DNA from: Diphasiastrum complanatum | Lineage: Eukaryota > Streptophyta > Lycopodiopsida > Lycopodiales > Lycopodiaceae | NCBI GenBank assembly: GCA_029204225.1 | Contig: CM055098.1 | Coordinates: forward strand, 1,737,106 to 1,801,105 | Length of the DNA stretch: 64,000 nt | Direction: 5' to 3' | Shown: piece after piece, positions 1 through 11,681 of the stretch | How the letters are laid out: each line of letters begins with the position of its first letter | Numbering within the stretch: the first letter of the stretch is position 1 | Translations under genes and position numbers: made by a program | Notes under the pieces: model-generated | The model's database searches: none | Told to the model about the DNA's origin: nothing | The model's input: the letters and a program-made list of their open reading frames with translations, nothing else

Positions 1-1904
1 CAGGTTGGACTCCAGAGTTCCAACTCCCGAGTCATGATTCAAGATTGATTGTTCTACATTGCAACCTAAACACTAAAAGAGCACTTGTTTTTGCTTTAAT
101 AGAAGGCCAGAAATAAAATCCAAAAAAGAAGCAAAAAAACCCCTAAAGCTGATTTTGCAGATTCTTTCATGGGGCCAATTCTTTCCCATTTCAAACCCGT
201 ATCGAAAAAAGGTAAAAAGGTCCACAAACCATTGGGACACCTTGAACTTTGGGCAAAGAAGGGATGATGCATTCATCAAGGTCCAACACCATGATCCTAT
301 TGATAGGATTTGATCAATGATTCTTAAGTGATTCCAAATCAAAGGTTGCATCCTGCCACTTTTGACCAAGGTGGTATCGATGATCACCATAAGGATTGAG
401 TGCTTGTTAATTAACAAAGACCTTAATTTCATGGTTTCCTAATGATTTGATGTCACTCTTTCACATGAGTTCAGGTGGTCGTTACTACTACATTTATCAT
501 CACAACGGGTGAAGGCTTGGTTTATTGATTATAGTCATTATTTCACCTTGAGTAAATGATTTATATCACTTGAGGCATGTCTAGCTGCACTTTGCAGGAG
601 CGGGTCTTGAAGGGGAACATACGCTTTTGTGGTTGAGGAATTCACATGCATCTAGGTGAGGAACATAAGAGGCTATTTCTAGGGTTCAAGTCTAGTGGAT
701 AGAGGGTTATCTCTCCTTGTAATAGATCTGTTACAAACTAAGGATCTCTGGTAGCGCTTTCTCTAGAGTCCTCAGAGCCTTAGAAAATGGCAGTTCTAGA
801 ATTGTAATGTTGTCCAGTCAGACCCCGTTTTATGAGACTTTAGGGATTATTAGAGGAGAAAAGTACTTTTTTTATAGAGACGAATGAGAATAATGAGAGA
901 GTACCTTTGATGATTTTAGGTTATATATGCGAGTGAGTTTTTTGGGTTCCCACAAAGTCTGTTATTCGTTGTAGTTCGCCTTTTGTAGAGACTTTTTATG
1001 ATAGGTGTCCTAAATCTTCCATGTAGATTAGAGATTTGTCAGTATGGCACATATGGAAATGTCTACACTTTACATTGCACCACATGGTATTTTCTTTGAA
1101 TGAAGTTCTTGAGAAACTGGAAAATATTGAATTCTACCGACCAAGAATTCAAAGGGAGATATAAACAAAAACATAATTCCCCTACCACAAGTTGATGAAT
1201 TGGACACAATGCAACTGTTAATGTAGAATCTGTCCACTATGGAGGAAATTGGAGCAAGAACTAAAATTAAGGGTTTTCTATCATAACCACCGATTCATTC
1301 TGAGTCTATTGTGAGGATCCGATCATTGTAGAATGTGGATTTTAAGCATAGTGACCAGGGAACCCAGGAATTTGGCATTTTGGATGTGCCACGCTTCCCA
1401 GACCTGTCCTAGTTGGGAGTGTGCATGGGAACAGGACCAGAAAATGCCTTCCCAAGACTTGGGAACATGGTTAAGAACTCATTCCTTCACAACAATCTCC
1501 TTATACACCTAAAAACCAGAAAAGTGAATGAGGAAACAAAAGATCCACAGGTACTTCACATATATTTTGTTTGTGTAGCAGTGCCATTGTATAAATACAA
1601 TACGCATCCTCTATTTCAAAATACAAATCTGTGTAAATTTCAGGCTTTTACGTGTACATATCTCTTTTCATTAAAGGTCACTATGTTGAACTGGTGTTCC
1701 TATTGCCGTTTTCATCTTAGGTTTTGTTCCTTGTTCCTATTCCCACACCCGTTCCCGTTTCTTGGAGTCTGGTCGCTACGATGCTAACTTTTCTCAAGTT
1801 CTGCTCTGATATCAAGTTATGGGCAAAACAACCACGAGACCGGTTATAAATCATTTTTGTGACTGTACTTATCAAGTTATCTGATATCGTATTGTTTTTT
1901 GCAG
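1..1904. other. No gene recognised
   Basis: I see only short chance reading frames here, no protein motif, RNA gene or repeat boundary. The stretch is AT-leaning and could be intergenic or intronic. It lies upstream of the weak exon pair at 1905-2651. Confidence 0.5.
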
Positions 1905-2651
1905 GGAGTTGGAGGCAGTATTCAAGATTTTGACCATAAAATCCGTCTCTCAACAATGTCAAGACTCTCTTCCTGTGTCCTCTCCGTAAGTTATAGGACA
2001 GCTAATTGATTAGTTTCAAAGGAATTACCATTTGAATCATTGATAGAACTTTAGTAAGTGAAAAACTTTGAAAAGGTGCGCATGTCTGAAGTGAAGCATT
2101 GTTTTCATGATGTCTGAGGTGGGATTTTCAATGTACTAAGGAATAATATATATGTTGGAAATCCAAGAGGTATCCTGACCATGGTTTGGATAGTGTGGAA
2201 ACCAAGTGCAGCATAGACCTGGGACTTGAATTAACCATGGTTTTGAATGGACTATAGTGCATAATAGTTGCAATGGTTATATTAAGCTTTAATTTTTGAA
2301 ATTTTTATTTCTTGTTCTACAATTTTGATGTCAATCTTTTGTACACTATGTCATAATTGCCGAGATCTGTCAATATTGGTATACTTTGCTTCAGTTTTGC
2401 TGTCAATGTGCAATCATTGGTGATGACTGAACTTCTTAATTTTATTTCATGTTTGCAGTGATTTGTTTGCTTCAAATTTGAAGCTATTGCCATCTGCATC
2501 AATTTCAGAAGCAAGTGTTATTGAGGCCAGTCAAAAGGATATGAATGCGATTGTTTCAGTGGGTAGTACTGCAAAATCTGTGTGGCACGCTCTGCAATCA
2601 ACCCTTGTACTGATTTTCACTTCATCTATTCTTGATCTACCCAATATTTAG
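1905..2651 (+). CDS. Candidate 3'-terminal exon pair, unidentified
   Basis: Two open segments have good splice signals. The first, 1905-1985, follows a TTTTTTGCAG acceptor and ends at a consensus GTAAGT donor. The second, 2459-2651, follows a TTTGCAG acceptor and runs to TAG at 2649-2651. Joined with split-codon phase they give about 90 residues with ordinary soluble-protein composition (begins ELEAVFKILTIKS; later DMNAIVSVGSTAKSVWHAL). I do not recognise the family. They could be the end of a gene starting left of the window, or internal exons of the NUP160 gene whose end lies at 22187, though I could not match them to NUP160. No upstream exon was found, so this may be chance. Confidence 0.3.
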
Positions 2652-4452
2652 ACGTTTATTTTTCTTGAGTGTGTTTCTGATAGAATGTTCTTTTCATTGT
2701 TGGTATTTATCAGAATCAGCAAGCACATTCATATGTGATGTATGATTTGGACTGTTGCAAAATTCCTTAGCTATTTTTCTGTGTTAAGTCTCAGTTAAGT
2801 CATAGTTGGTCCTAAATATATAAAATCAAGATGCTCTGTTATTGCTTTTATTTGAAGATTACTCAGCACGATTGCAAATGAAACTTCTCTTATTCACTGT
2901 TCATCTAAAGTACTAAAATAATATGGTGATTGTTTGTTTGATATTCAAGAGAAAGCTCTTGACACAACTCTAATTGTGGTACACGTATTTCACTAAGAAC
3001 AATATAAATAGCAAAAATCTCTAATGTTGGATATCATCAAGTTGTAATTTTGGTTAGTTGGCTAGAAGGTAACATGAGTTGGTGCTTGAACTTAAGTTAA
3101 GGGAAGTTCTTAGAGGTAAGGCTATTATGAGAGTAGAGGACTCGATGATAGTTATGACTACTAGAGAGGACGTGCATGGGGAGTTGATAATCTTAAAAGC
3201 ACTTTGGCAAATACGGCTTGGGCATTTGTTGACACATTCATATCGGTTGAGACTTGAGCTATTTAACAAGCTTGGAGTTATCTAGCTCAAGCGAAGCATA
3301 TTAATGGAATGGGTCTTGTGCGTTAATCTAGGTTGTTTTTGGGGGATTGACACCCAAGCTTGGTGGTCTTGGATTGAGCTTTATGATGTATGGTCTATTG
3401 AGTTGCTTTTCTGGATCTTTAATGTTTCTGTTGTGAAATTTGGATCCATATCAGGATCTTGAGAGGATTTCACATTGGTAATAGGGTGAGATTGCTCGAT
3501 GGGGAAGCTCTGGACTTTGGAGTGTCACGATCCTTGAGGGATTGGCTAGTTGGTTTGGCTAGCTTGTGATTTAGTTGTGGAAAGTGATCTTTCATGGAAA
3601 CTTTGTTCCAAAGAAGTATCTTATCAATTTTTCCTTTGCACAAATCAATTTTGACTTATTTGAGTGCAACTTTATGGGATAAAGAATTTGTGCATGTCAA
3701 AAATTCATTGTTCAACTATTTTATCTAGCTTGATAAGCAATATTTTGTCAATTTCATGTTCACGCACTCGTTGCATGTTAACCTTTTGCTACCAAAGTTG
3801 ATTAGACTTGTTTTTTTCCATGAAACATTAGTGATTATGAGATAGTTTTTGGCAAAAATATCATTGAGTAGAACATTGACAGTGTCATGTATACACAAGC
3901 TTGATTGCTGGCTAATGAGAGGATCTTATGCAAAAAAGAAACAAGACTCATTAGCATGTTTCTTCTTCATGATTGCAGACTATCAATCATCGTACAATTT
4001 TCACAGAAAGTTTGCTCTCATGTTAGCAACTATGACTATCTTCTGGAGAAGTTAAGGTAGCATGGATTGTGGAAACGTAGATCCAGAACGATCTTGAACC
4101 ATGCTCAAGGATTCTCTCAGCTTGAAGCAATGTCGGCAAGACTTGTGGATAGCCAATCACTTGGGGCCTTGAAAGATTGGTCTCTTGACTTCTGCCTTGT
4201 TTCAGGCAGTCTTTTTGACATGTGCCCCTTCTCCATGCATGGGAGATACAAGCCATCACTTGTGTCAAAAGCCCTATCGAACTCTAGGCACTTTTATCTC
4301 CACTGACACGAAAAAAAATAAAAAAGTCTTGCCATTTTTCTAAATGGGACTCATAGTTTTCTTGTCCTTGAATTCACTCTTGGTGCTCCTTGCGGGTTAA
4401 GTCACGGCCGTTGTCAAAGATCATTGAACTGCCTAAGAACTAGGGTTGATTC
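2652..4452. other. No gene recognised; flank of Copia-1
   Basis: Only short frames without motifs occur. The sequence ends at the left LTR of Copia-1. Confidence 0.5.
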
Positions 4453-4810
4453 TATTAGAAACAAATGACTATGCTAAAGTTAATCCATAGGTTACTTTGA
4501 CCCAAAAGGTCGAGATTTGTGTAACCATGGGTATTTAGTTATTTAGGCCATGTTAAGTTTGTCTTAACTTCAGTTGGACCCAATTTTGGTCATGTAGTGA
4601 CTTGTGGGTCCTTCGGGGTCTAATTTTGTTTAGGGGCCCTATCTTGACTTTTGGGGGTGCCCTACATTTAGTAAGTAAGCTTAGGGTTTGTTGGCACTTG
4701 GCCACATCCAAGTAGAGTACTTGTATGCTCATTGTGTATACCATTTTTACTATTGCTAAGCATTGCTCTCCATTTTCCTACTTGCATTTCTGCTTTCTCT
4801 CTCTCCTTGA
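4453..4810 (+). repeat. Copia-1 left (5') LTR
   Basis: It matches 11979-12334 base for base over long runs, for instance the segment around AGTTAATCCATAGGTTAC. The true 3' end may lie further right (possibly near ATTACA at about 4852), because the right copy may be cut short at CCTTGA. No clear tRNA primer site follows, suggesting a small deletion or decay there. Confidence 0.8.
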
Positions 4811-4874
4811 GTAGATTTGGCTTTGGAAAGGCTTTACTTCCTATTAATTACAAGCTGAAACTTTGTTGGAGGTA

Positions 4875-5489
4875 ATGGCTAAAGAATCGGAAGCTATCGG
4901 TTCTTTGTTTAGTGAAGATCGGTTGGATGGCACAAACTACTCCTTGTGGAGTTACATGATGAAGAATCTTCTCATAGTGAAAGGGCTATGGGATTTGGTC
5001 AATGGTGATGAGGAAAGGCCTCCTTCTTTGGCACCTACTACACGTCGTGGATCATCATCATCATCATCTTCTACATCTTCGGAAGAACAAAAGAAGTGGG
5101 ATAGAAGGGATGCACAAGCACATTCTATGGTTGCTCTTGCGGTGAAAAGATCTATCTTACCTCATATTAGATCTTGTAAGACATCTAAAAGTGCGTGGGA
5201 AACACTAAATACGATGTATAGGGTCAAAAATCCAGCAAGAGTGGTGTATCTCCGAAATCAACTTTCTATTACTAATAGTCCTAGCGAATCTACTCTTTGT
5301 GTCAAGCATACTTCAGATTTTATCATCATTATTTTGCTTTATGTTGATGATATTATTGTTACGGGAAGTAATGAGCAGCAGATTGATGCCTTAATACTTA
5401 ATCTTGGTACGGTTTTAGAAACCTCAGATTTAGGCCTATTGCACTTTTATCTTGGTCTTGAATTTGCTAAGAAGAGGCTGGAATTTTAA
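4875..5489 (+). pseudogene. Copia-1 gag N-terminus fused in frame to RT
   Basis: The ATG at 4875 starts MAKESEAIGSLFSEDRLDG, typical of Copia gag; the LDGTNYSLW block belongs to the UBN2 gag family. After about 145 residues the frame passes directly (near 5290-5310) into reverse transcriptase, with the catalytic block LLYVDDIIVTGSN at about 5338-5375. The zinc knuckle, protease, integrase and the first half of RT are absent, so about two thirds of a normal Copia polyprotein has been lost with the frame preserved. An upstream TTG at 4863 is in frame, but the ATG is the natural start. A serine run (5054-5085) comes from a TCATCA repeat. No function is expected. Confidence 0.85.
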
Positions 5490-6037
5490 TCTCTCAAGAA
5501 CGCTACATTGGGCAGATTTGGAAGCGGTTCAAGATGGAAGATTGCAAGCCGGTTGCTACACCTATGGAGACTGGCCTGAAATTAAGTAGTCAAGGTGATG
5601 GTGAACAATTAGAGACCACTTTATATTGTCAAGCTATTGGCTATCTCATTTACCTATGTAATTCAAGATCGGACATTTCAAAAAGTGTCTCACTCATGAC
5701 TCAATTCATGCATGCCCCGATGACATCACATTGAAAAGCGTTGAAGAGGATCTTTCGATATCTTCAAGGAACAAGAAGTCATGGACTGGTTTTTCTTGCT
5801 TGTCATGATGCATGTCTGGTTGGTTTTAGTGACTCGGATTGGCGTGGAGATCAAGACACTAGACGCTCTACAAGTGGACATTGCTTTTTCTATGGAAATT
5901 CTGCAATTTCCTGGTCAAGTAAAACCAGCCCACTGTTGCGACTTCTTCTAGTGAGGCAGAATATAGAGCGATATTTTCAGCCACAACGGAGTGTTTATGG
6001 CTGAGAAGACTACTTGTTGACATGAAGTTTGGCGAGC
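5490..6037 (+). pseudogene. Copia-1 RT C-terminus and RNase H, first part
   Basis: This continues the Copia pol after a frame break near 5489. It encodes the RT tail (MEDCKPVATPMETG, IGYLIYLCNSRSDI) and the RNase H start (MKRIFRYLQGTRSHG, GFSDSDWRGDQDTRRSTSG). A TGA at 5732-5734 breaks the frame between TSH and the next block, and a further shift near 5930 moves the SSSEAEYRA block to another frame. Coding stops abruptly at 6037, where Gypsy-1 begins, and resumes at 11687. Confidence 0.85.
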
Positions 6038-6042
6038 CCTTA
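6038..6042. repeat. Target-site duplication of Gypsy-1, left copy
   Basis: CCTTA sits immediately before the left LTR and is repeated at 11682-11686. Five bases is the usual size for Gypsy integration. Removing the element and one copy rejoins the Copia-1 RNase H reading. Confidence 0.93.
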
Positions 6043-6400
6043 TGTTACGAGCTCGTGACCAGTGCCGAACCCTAGATAACACAGATAGGTCAGATACCAC
6101 AATCAGGGTCGTGTCCAGCGTACACGACCAACACGGCAAGACAGTGTGAGTAGTGTTCCCCAGCACGGTCCATAGCCATGGCGGGCCTAACACAGCCTAG
6201 GGACCTTGTCAGCAGGATAGGGCTCCCAGTTGGGTCCCGACGTGCAGTCGTCCATGTCAGTGACACGTGGCCGACACTTGGCTGTTGCATGCTACCAGTC
6301 CTCACACTGGGCTAGGAGGGGCTTACTCTATATCAGGGAGTAGGCAAGGTTGGGAGGAGCAGTCAGTGTTTGCCCTACTGTGGTGTTAGGATCTATTACA
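6043..6400 (+). repeat. Gypsy-1 5' LTR
   Basis: 358 bp, TG..CA ends. It is matched by 11327-11681 and by 45606-45962 (reverse). It holds an ACACGTGGC G-box/ABRE-like motif around 6262-6272, which is a possible promoter element by inference only. Confidence 0.95.
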
Positions 6401-6401
6401 C

Positions 6402-6415
6402 TGGTATCAGAGCCA
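6402..6415 (+). promoter_or_regulatory. Gypsy-1 primer binding site (initiator tRNA-Met)
   Basis: TGGTATCAGAGCCA begins two bases after the LTR. It is complementary to the 3' end of plant initiator methionine tRNA, the usual primer of plant chromoviruses. Confidence 0.92.
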
Positions 6416-7199
6416 TCTCCAGCCTAGGGAGTTCAGGAGCAGCAATGGAGAAAGCTATCAAAAGATAGGAAATATTTCTCAGATTCTCAGAAAAGAATAG
6501 AGGAGGAAAATCGCTGTAGGATCAGCTTTCTAATCCTGCAATTTGCTGGATTTCTCAGTAGTTTGGAAGCATATCTCTTAGAATAGCTTCAGCTCTGAAA
6601 AATCAGTTTTCCTCTCTGATTTTCGAGTGTAGATCACTATGATCTGAGCGGAAATTCAAGAGGAAGGAAAGAGCAGGTCCATCTCTGTATAGTTAGCCCT
6701 CAAATCTGAGTTTCGTATGAAGTTCTGAGTAGATTAGAATGAGTTCTGATCTGAAATATTGTAGCAGGGCCAGCGTTGGACAGTAGGGTAGAAATCTCAG
6801 AATTTAACCCTGTATTTCAGAAGTATCTCAGGAGTCTGAGTTTCAGACTTGCTTGCTACAGACCAGCGACCTACAGGCTGAGGTCAGATCAGAAATTCAA
6901 ACGAGTTTTGGGCCTTAAATTTCAGAAGATTGGGCTAGACAGGTTGCTGTCCAACCAGCGAGTAGGGGGCCTTCGAAATCTGGAAACTTGCAAGTGGATT
7001 TGGGCTTCGAATCAGTTTTCTCAGAAACCACAGGTCTGAAAGCTGTTGATGAAGAGCTGAGAAGGGCTTTCCTTGATTCTCTTTGTAGAAGTACAGTTCT
7101 CAGAAAGAGCTAAGTTTCCTTTCCCTTGTACAGTTGTAAATTAGTCTTTTAGACTTTTTTTCCTTCAGAAGTTAAGGTAGCTCTCTTTCAGTTCCGAAG
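6416..7199 (+). other. Gypsy-1 untranslated leader
   Basis: About 780 bp lie between the primer site and the gag ATG. The region is rich in AGAAATCTCAGA-like words and has no convincing coding. A leader of this size is ordinary for plant Gypsy elements. Confidence 0.75.
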
Positions 7200-8105
7200 A
7201 TGACCACTCCTCAGGGACCTGATCAACCCCCGGAGAGAGGCTTCGACGAACTTGAAACAGAAGCCTTGGCTTATATAAAAGGGAAGGAACCCATGGAAGT
7301 AGAAGAACAGGAACAGTTCGTCGAAGAACTCGACGAACTGGTTACCAAGGAGCAGTTTCTCCAGTTGGTAACAGAAGTGGATGAACTGAAGTTGGCATTA
7401 GCCAGTTTCAAGTCCAGTGTGGATGACTCGTTCGCTGAACTCAAGAGCTTGATTTTGAGTTCCGCGAAAGGAAGCCTTCCCTCCGCTTCTCAGTTATCCC
7501 CTTCTCCACTTCCATTAGTTTCGGGAGAGACTTTACGGTCTCACCCTAGTGTTTTTAAAGATTTAAAGACTTTTGATGGGGAAGAGAAGGATAGAAATGC
7601 AGATATTCTACAAACCTTCCTCAGCAAATGGAAGAACATTCATATGGACTACAAGTGGTGGTTAAATCTCCAGGAGACTGGGCAAATTACCCGGTCATGG
7701 AAAGCTTTTGAAGAAGCTTTCCTAAGAGAATTCCTACCTGAAAATGAACTTGATAGAGCCTGGGAAGCCTGGGAAAGAACAGTAATGGACAAGTCCCTCA
7801 TCCAATATATCTCGCAGTATCGAGAGGCAATTTTAAAGATTAAAAATATGGATGATTATCATAAAATCAGGGGATTTGTCCGTGGCCTCAAAGATGAATA
7901 TAAAGTAGAGGTCCAGAGAAACTTGCCCACTACCCTTGAGCAAGCTCTCAGATATGCTCAAATCTATGATGATTCAGTGGGTAAGAAGAGGGCGAGACAG
8001 CAGCCACTTTCTGAGCAGCCTCCTCAGAAAGACTTTCAATTTAAAATCAAGATAAATTTAAAAGTGAAGCTCCTCAGAAACGCCCTTCACTCATACAGCC
8101 CTTAA
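7200..8105 (+). pseudogene. Gypsy-1 gag (capsid)
   Basis: The ATG at 7200 opens 301 codons beginning MTTPQGPDQPPERGFDELE. An acidic, coiled-coil-prone N-terminal part (about residues 30-90) is followed by the retrotransposon gag domain, with WKAFEEAFLREFLPEN and YREAILKIKN, which packages element RNA. The true reading shifts frame near 8055; after it the protein should continue through KPDDFEKAKQERL into the zinc knuckle at 8141. The printed frame runs instead to a spurious stop at 8105. The capsid part is otherwise intact. Confidence 0.9.
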
Positions 8106-9085
8106 AACCAGATGATTTTGAGAAAGCCAAACAAGAACGTTTGTGCTTTGTGTGTATGGGCAAGGGACACACAGTCAGACAGTGTCCCAAGGGGCCTTTC
8201 ACTAAAAAAGATAAGAAAGATAAAAAACAAGTTCATCTTGTTCAGACTGTATGTTTCCCCAGTGACTCGGCAGCTTCCGAGATCAAAGTGTATCATGAAG
8301 ATCATGAACACTGTTGCCAGCTGACCTCTGCAATGCTAGCGAGACCCTTCAGCTTTGGGCCGCATGACCTAGTACGTATGCATGGGAAAGTTGGTAACCA
8401 GTCAGTAAGAGTCATGGTTGATGATGGGGCAACCCATAATTTCATCAACCACACCCTGGTTAAAAAGCTTAAACTACCAGAAGTACCTAGTCAGCATAGG
8501 TACATAGTTTCATTAGCTAAGGGTGAAGATAAAAAAATATGGGAAACTATGGTAAGTAAGTTAAATCTTGGTATTCAGGGGTACCAAGATGAAATAAACT
8601 TTCAGATAATGCACCTGGATCGAACAGACATTGTTCTCGGGAGAGATTGGCTCTACAGTTTAGGACCTTCCCTCCACAGAAACTATCAGGAGAACACCCT
8701 CAGCTTTCAGCATAAAGGCCGAGAGATCCAGTTGCATGGGGAGCATGATGTTCCCAACAGCCCTATGGTCTGCAGTTCAGAACTCTGTCAGCTAATCGGA
8801 GACGAAGACCATCACGTATTCTTATGTGACTTTCAATTTATTCCTGAAGTTTCTTTTTCCAGTTCTATTCAGCAAAAAATCAGTAAATTAGAAACTTTAT
8901 TGTTTAAATTTAAAGATGTTTTTCCTGAAGATTTGCCACATGGTTTACCACCTAGCAGAGAGGTAGATCATGTAATAAACCTAGTACCAGGTACAGCACC
9001 TGTTTCTAAACCTCCGTATCGGGTCAGCCGAACAGAGGATGAAGAAATAACTAGGCAGTTAACAGATTATCTTGGGAAAGGCTAA
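8056..9085 (+). pseudogene. Gypsy-1 zinc knuckle, protease and RT start
   Basis: The zinc knuckle is CFVCMGKGHTVRQC (CX2CX4HX4C) at about 8141-8183. The aspartic protease follows near 8400-8660: its active-site block reads MVDDGATHNFINH where family members usually have D[ST]GA, so DDGA is an atypical active site. The RT entry block PPYRVSRTEDEE is near 9010-9050. A TAA at 9083-9085 cuts the frame just before the RT fingers; the same frame is open again directly after it. Confidence 0.88.
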
Positions 9086-10332
9086 ATTCAGACCAGTAGT
9101 TCACCATGGGCCTCACCAGTCCTATTGGTGAAAAAGAAAGAGGGGTCTATGCGTCTTTGCGTAGATTACAGAGCCCTCAATAAAGTCACAATAAAGAATA
9201 AGTATCTTATGCCTCGGGCAGACGAGTTGTTTGATCAACTCGACGGGGCTAAATTTTTCAGTAAAATAGACCTCAGATCGGGATATCATCAAGTCCGTAT
9301 AAAATCGGAAGATGTCTCGAAAACAGCTTTTAGGACTCGTCATGGTCATTATGAGTTTAAGGTGATGCCATTTGGGCTCACAAATGCTCCAGCTACCTTT
9401 ATGACCTTGATGAACAGTGTCCTCAGACCATACTTGGGTAAGTTTGAGTCGTATTTTTAGATGACATCCTCGTCTACAGCAAAACGAGGAAGGAGCATCT
9501 AAAACACCTCAGAAAGGTGTTTCGACTGCTCAGAAAGCATAAGCTTTATGCTAAACAATCCAAGTGTGAATTCTTCGTTAAAGAAGTAGCATATTTGGGT
9601 CACATTATCTCGTCAGATGGGAGTAAGATGGACCCGAATAAGGTTAAAGCCATACTCAGTTGGCTGAGACCTCAGAATATTTTGGAACTTCAGACCTTTC
9701 TTGGTTTGGCGGGATATTACAGACTATTTGTAAAGGAATATGCTCAGATAGCAGTTCCCATGACAAATCTTCTTAAGGGGAAGGGAAAGGAGTTCATTTG
9801 GGAGTCCGCACAGCAGGAGAGCTTTGATGCTCTCAAACCAGCGTTAGCTATAGCACCAGTTTTAAAGGTCGTCGACCCCAATCAGCCATTTGTGGTCGAA
9901 ACAGATGCTAGCGACTTTGCGGTAGGTGTTGTGCTAACTCAGGGTGGACGACCAGTTGCGTTCGAGCCAGCTCAGACTAGGTACAGTGCCTATGAAAAGG
10001 AACTCTTTTCTATCTTCCATGCCCTTAAGACTTGGAGGCTTTATTTGTATGGTGCCAACTTTGAGGTCCTGACAGACCATGAGAGTCTCAGATACCTTTG
10101 CAATCAACCTGAGCTTAGAGGTCGAAAAGCTCGTTGGAAAGAGTTGATGCAAGAGTTTGATATGTCTATCATATATAGACGGGAAAAATTCAATACAGTA
10201 GCAGATGCCCTTAGCAGAATGCCTATGATAAACGAGCTGAGTTTTACTCAGATTCGTAATGAGTTACTCGAGTCCTTGAGAGGGAAATGCCAGCATGATG
10301 CATTCTTCTCTACTATCTGGAACTTTCGTTGA
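9086..10332 (+). pseudogene. Gypsy-1 reverse transcriptase and RNase H
   Basis: RT blocks are clear: [37 protein letters not shown], then a catalytic FLDDILVYS reached only after a single-base frameshift near 9446 (the unshifted frame stops at 9458-9460). RNase H follows: [47 protein letters not shown]. Coding is lost again near 10315, where a stretch of GAT repeats leads to a stop at 10332. RT and RNase H copy the RNA genome into DNA in cytoplasmic particles; these breaks would abolish that. Confidence 0.9.
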
Positions 10333-11315
10333 CGATGATGATGAGTCCGAGTATACGTCATCAGATGACGTTGAGCATTCTGAGCCTGTATTACCCAAGG
10401 ATTCAAATGGAAACAGTATTCCATTCAAGATGAGTACTTGCTCTATAGAGATAGAGTATGTGTCCCCAATTCAGAGGATTATAGGCAGTAGGTCCAGGCA
10501 TACAGAAGACCTATGAGCTTCTTCGTAGGCAATTTTTCTGGCCCAGTATGGAAAAGGACGTCCAACAGTATGTAACCAGTTGCCAGAAATGTCAAGTAAG
10601 CAAAGCAGAGCGTTTAAAGGTAGGAGGGTTGTTGCATCCCTTAGAAATACCGGCTAGTAAGTGGGAGAGTACGAGATACAGCCCATTTATGCTGATGTAT
10701 GGTTTTCAGCCACGCTCACCCACAGCTGTAGGGTTTAAACAAGAAAAAGTTGAAGCAGCCAGAAACTTTTTAGAGGACCTAAACCAGATGATAGAACATG
10801 CTAAGCGTAGCATTAGGCAGTCCCAGGATCGAGCCAGGCGTTATGCAGATCCAGACAGACGGGATATGTAGTTCTCCACTGGTGAGAAAGTCTACTTGAG
10901 AGTCCCAGTTGACTCTAAAGCCCTCAAATCAGGAGTGTGTGCTAAGTTGTCTCCAAAGTATTGTGGTCCCTTTATCATCAGTAGGAGACTAGGCGAGGTC
11001 ACCTATGAACTAGAACTCCCACACAGCAGTAAGGTTTTTCCAGTCTTTCATGTAAGTCAGTTACGAAAAGCCTTAACCAGATCAGACAATCTGGTAGGGG
11101 ACAGTGTTCTAGTTCTCCCATTGGATCCTCAGCAACCTCCACATGAACCAGAGGAGATTCTTGATAGTAGAGAGACGCAGACTCCTCATACTTTGTACCG
11201 AGAATATCTGGTTAAGGGGAATGATCAGCCTGTTGAGAATGCCACTTGGGAAAGAGGCAGCGTCGTTCGCAAGATTTCTCCAGACTTTGTCTTAGAGGAC
11301 CAAGACGGTTCTTAA
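10333..11315 (+). pseudogene. Gypsy-1 integrase, core deleted, with chromodomain-like tail
   Basis: The zinc-binding N-terminus is damaged (its histidine half, near 10480, is scrambled) but the second half, FWPSMEKDVQQYV with CQKCQVSKAERLK, is clear at 10535-10617. After KWEST (about 10671) the frame jumps to SPFMLMYGFQPRSP, so the catalytic DDE core of roughly 120 residues is missing in frame. A TAG at 10869-10871 replaces the CAG present in the related copy at 45968-46470. The tail ends with a chromodomain-like block, [20 protein letters not shown]; its expected KWND reads KGND here, while the related copy keeps the tryptophan. Confidence 0.88.
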
Positions 11316-11326
11316 GGGGGAGGGAG
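11313..11326 (+). promoter_or_regulatory. Gypsy-1 polypurine tract
   Basis: A purine run, AAGGGGGAGGGAG, lies directly before the 3' LTR and would prime plus-strand DNA synthesis. Confidence 0.88.
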
Positions 11327-11681
11327 TGTTACGAGCTCGTGACCAGTGCCGAACCCTAGAGAACATAGATAGGTCAGATACCACAGTCAGGGTCATGTCC
11401 ATCGTACACGACCAGCAGGGCAAGACAGTGTGAGTAGTGTGCCCCAGCATGGTCCATTGCCATGGCGGGCCTAACATAGCCTAGGGACCCTGTCAGCAGG
11501 ATGCTCCCAGTTGGGTCCCGACGTGCAGTCGGCCATGTCAGTGACACGTGGCCGACACTTGGCAGTTGCATGCTACCAGTCCTCACACTGGGCTAGGAGG
11601 GGCTTACTCTATATCAGGGAGTAGGCAAGGTTGGGTGGAGCAGTCAGTGTTTGCCCTACTGTGGTGCTAGGATCTATTACA
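11327..11681 (+). repeat. Gypsy-1 3' LTR
   Basis: 355 bp, TGTTACGAG start and ATTACA end. It lacks 3 bp (AGG of the left copy's GATAGGGCTC) and shows scattered, mostly transition, differences from 6043-6400. The CCTTA duplication follows at 11682-11686. Confidence 0.95.

Larger units (their letters stand above)
6043..11681 (+). mobile_element. Gypsy-1, complete Ty3/Gypsy chromovirus with dead coding
   Basis: The ends are fixed exactly: LTRs 6043-6400 and 11327-11681 start TGTTACGAG and end ATTACA, with the 5-bp duplication CCTTA at 6038-6042 and 11682-11686. The order PBS, gag, zinc knuckle, protease, RT, RNase H, integrase, C-terminal chromodomain-like block, PPT is that of a chromovirus. 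The reading frame is broken by frameshifts, stop codons and an integrase-core deletion. By eye the LTRs differ at roughly 17 positions plus a 3-bp indel, so this is not a recent insertion. A remnant of the same family lies at 45606-46470 (minus). Confidence 0.95.

Noticed and set aside
3079-3285. Overlapping short frames on both strands
   Set aside because: No motif, no splice signals, and mutual overlap on opposite strands suggests chance.
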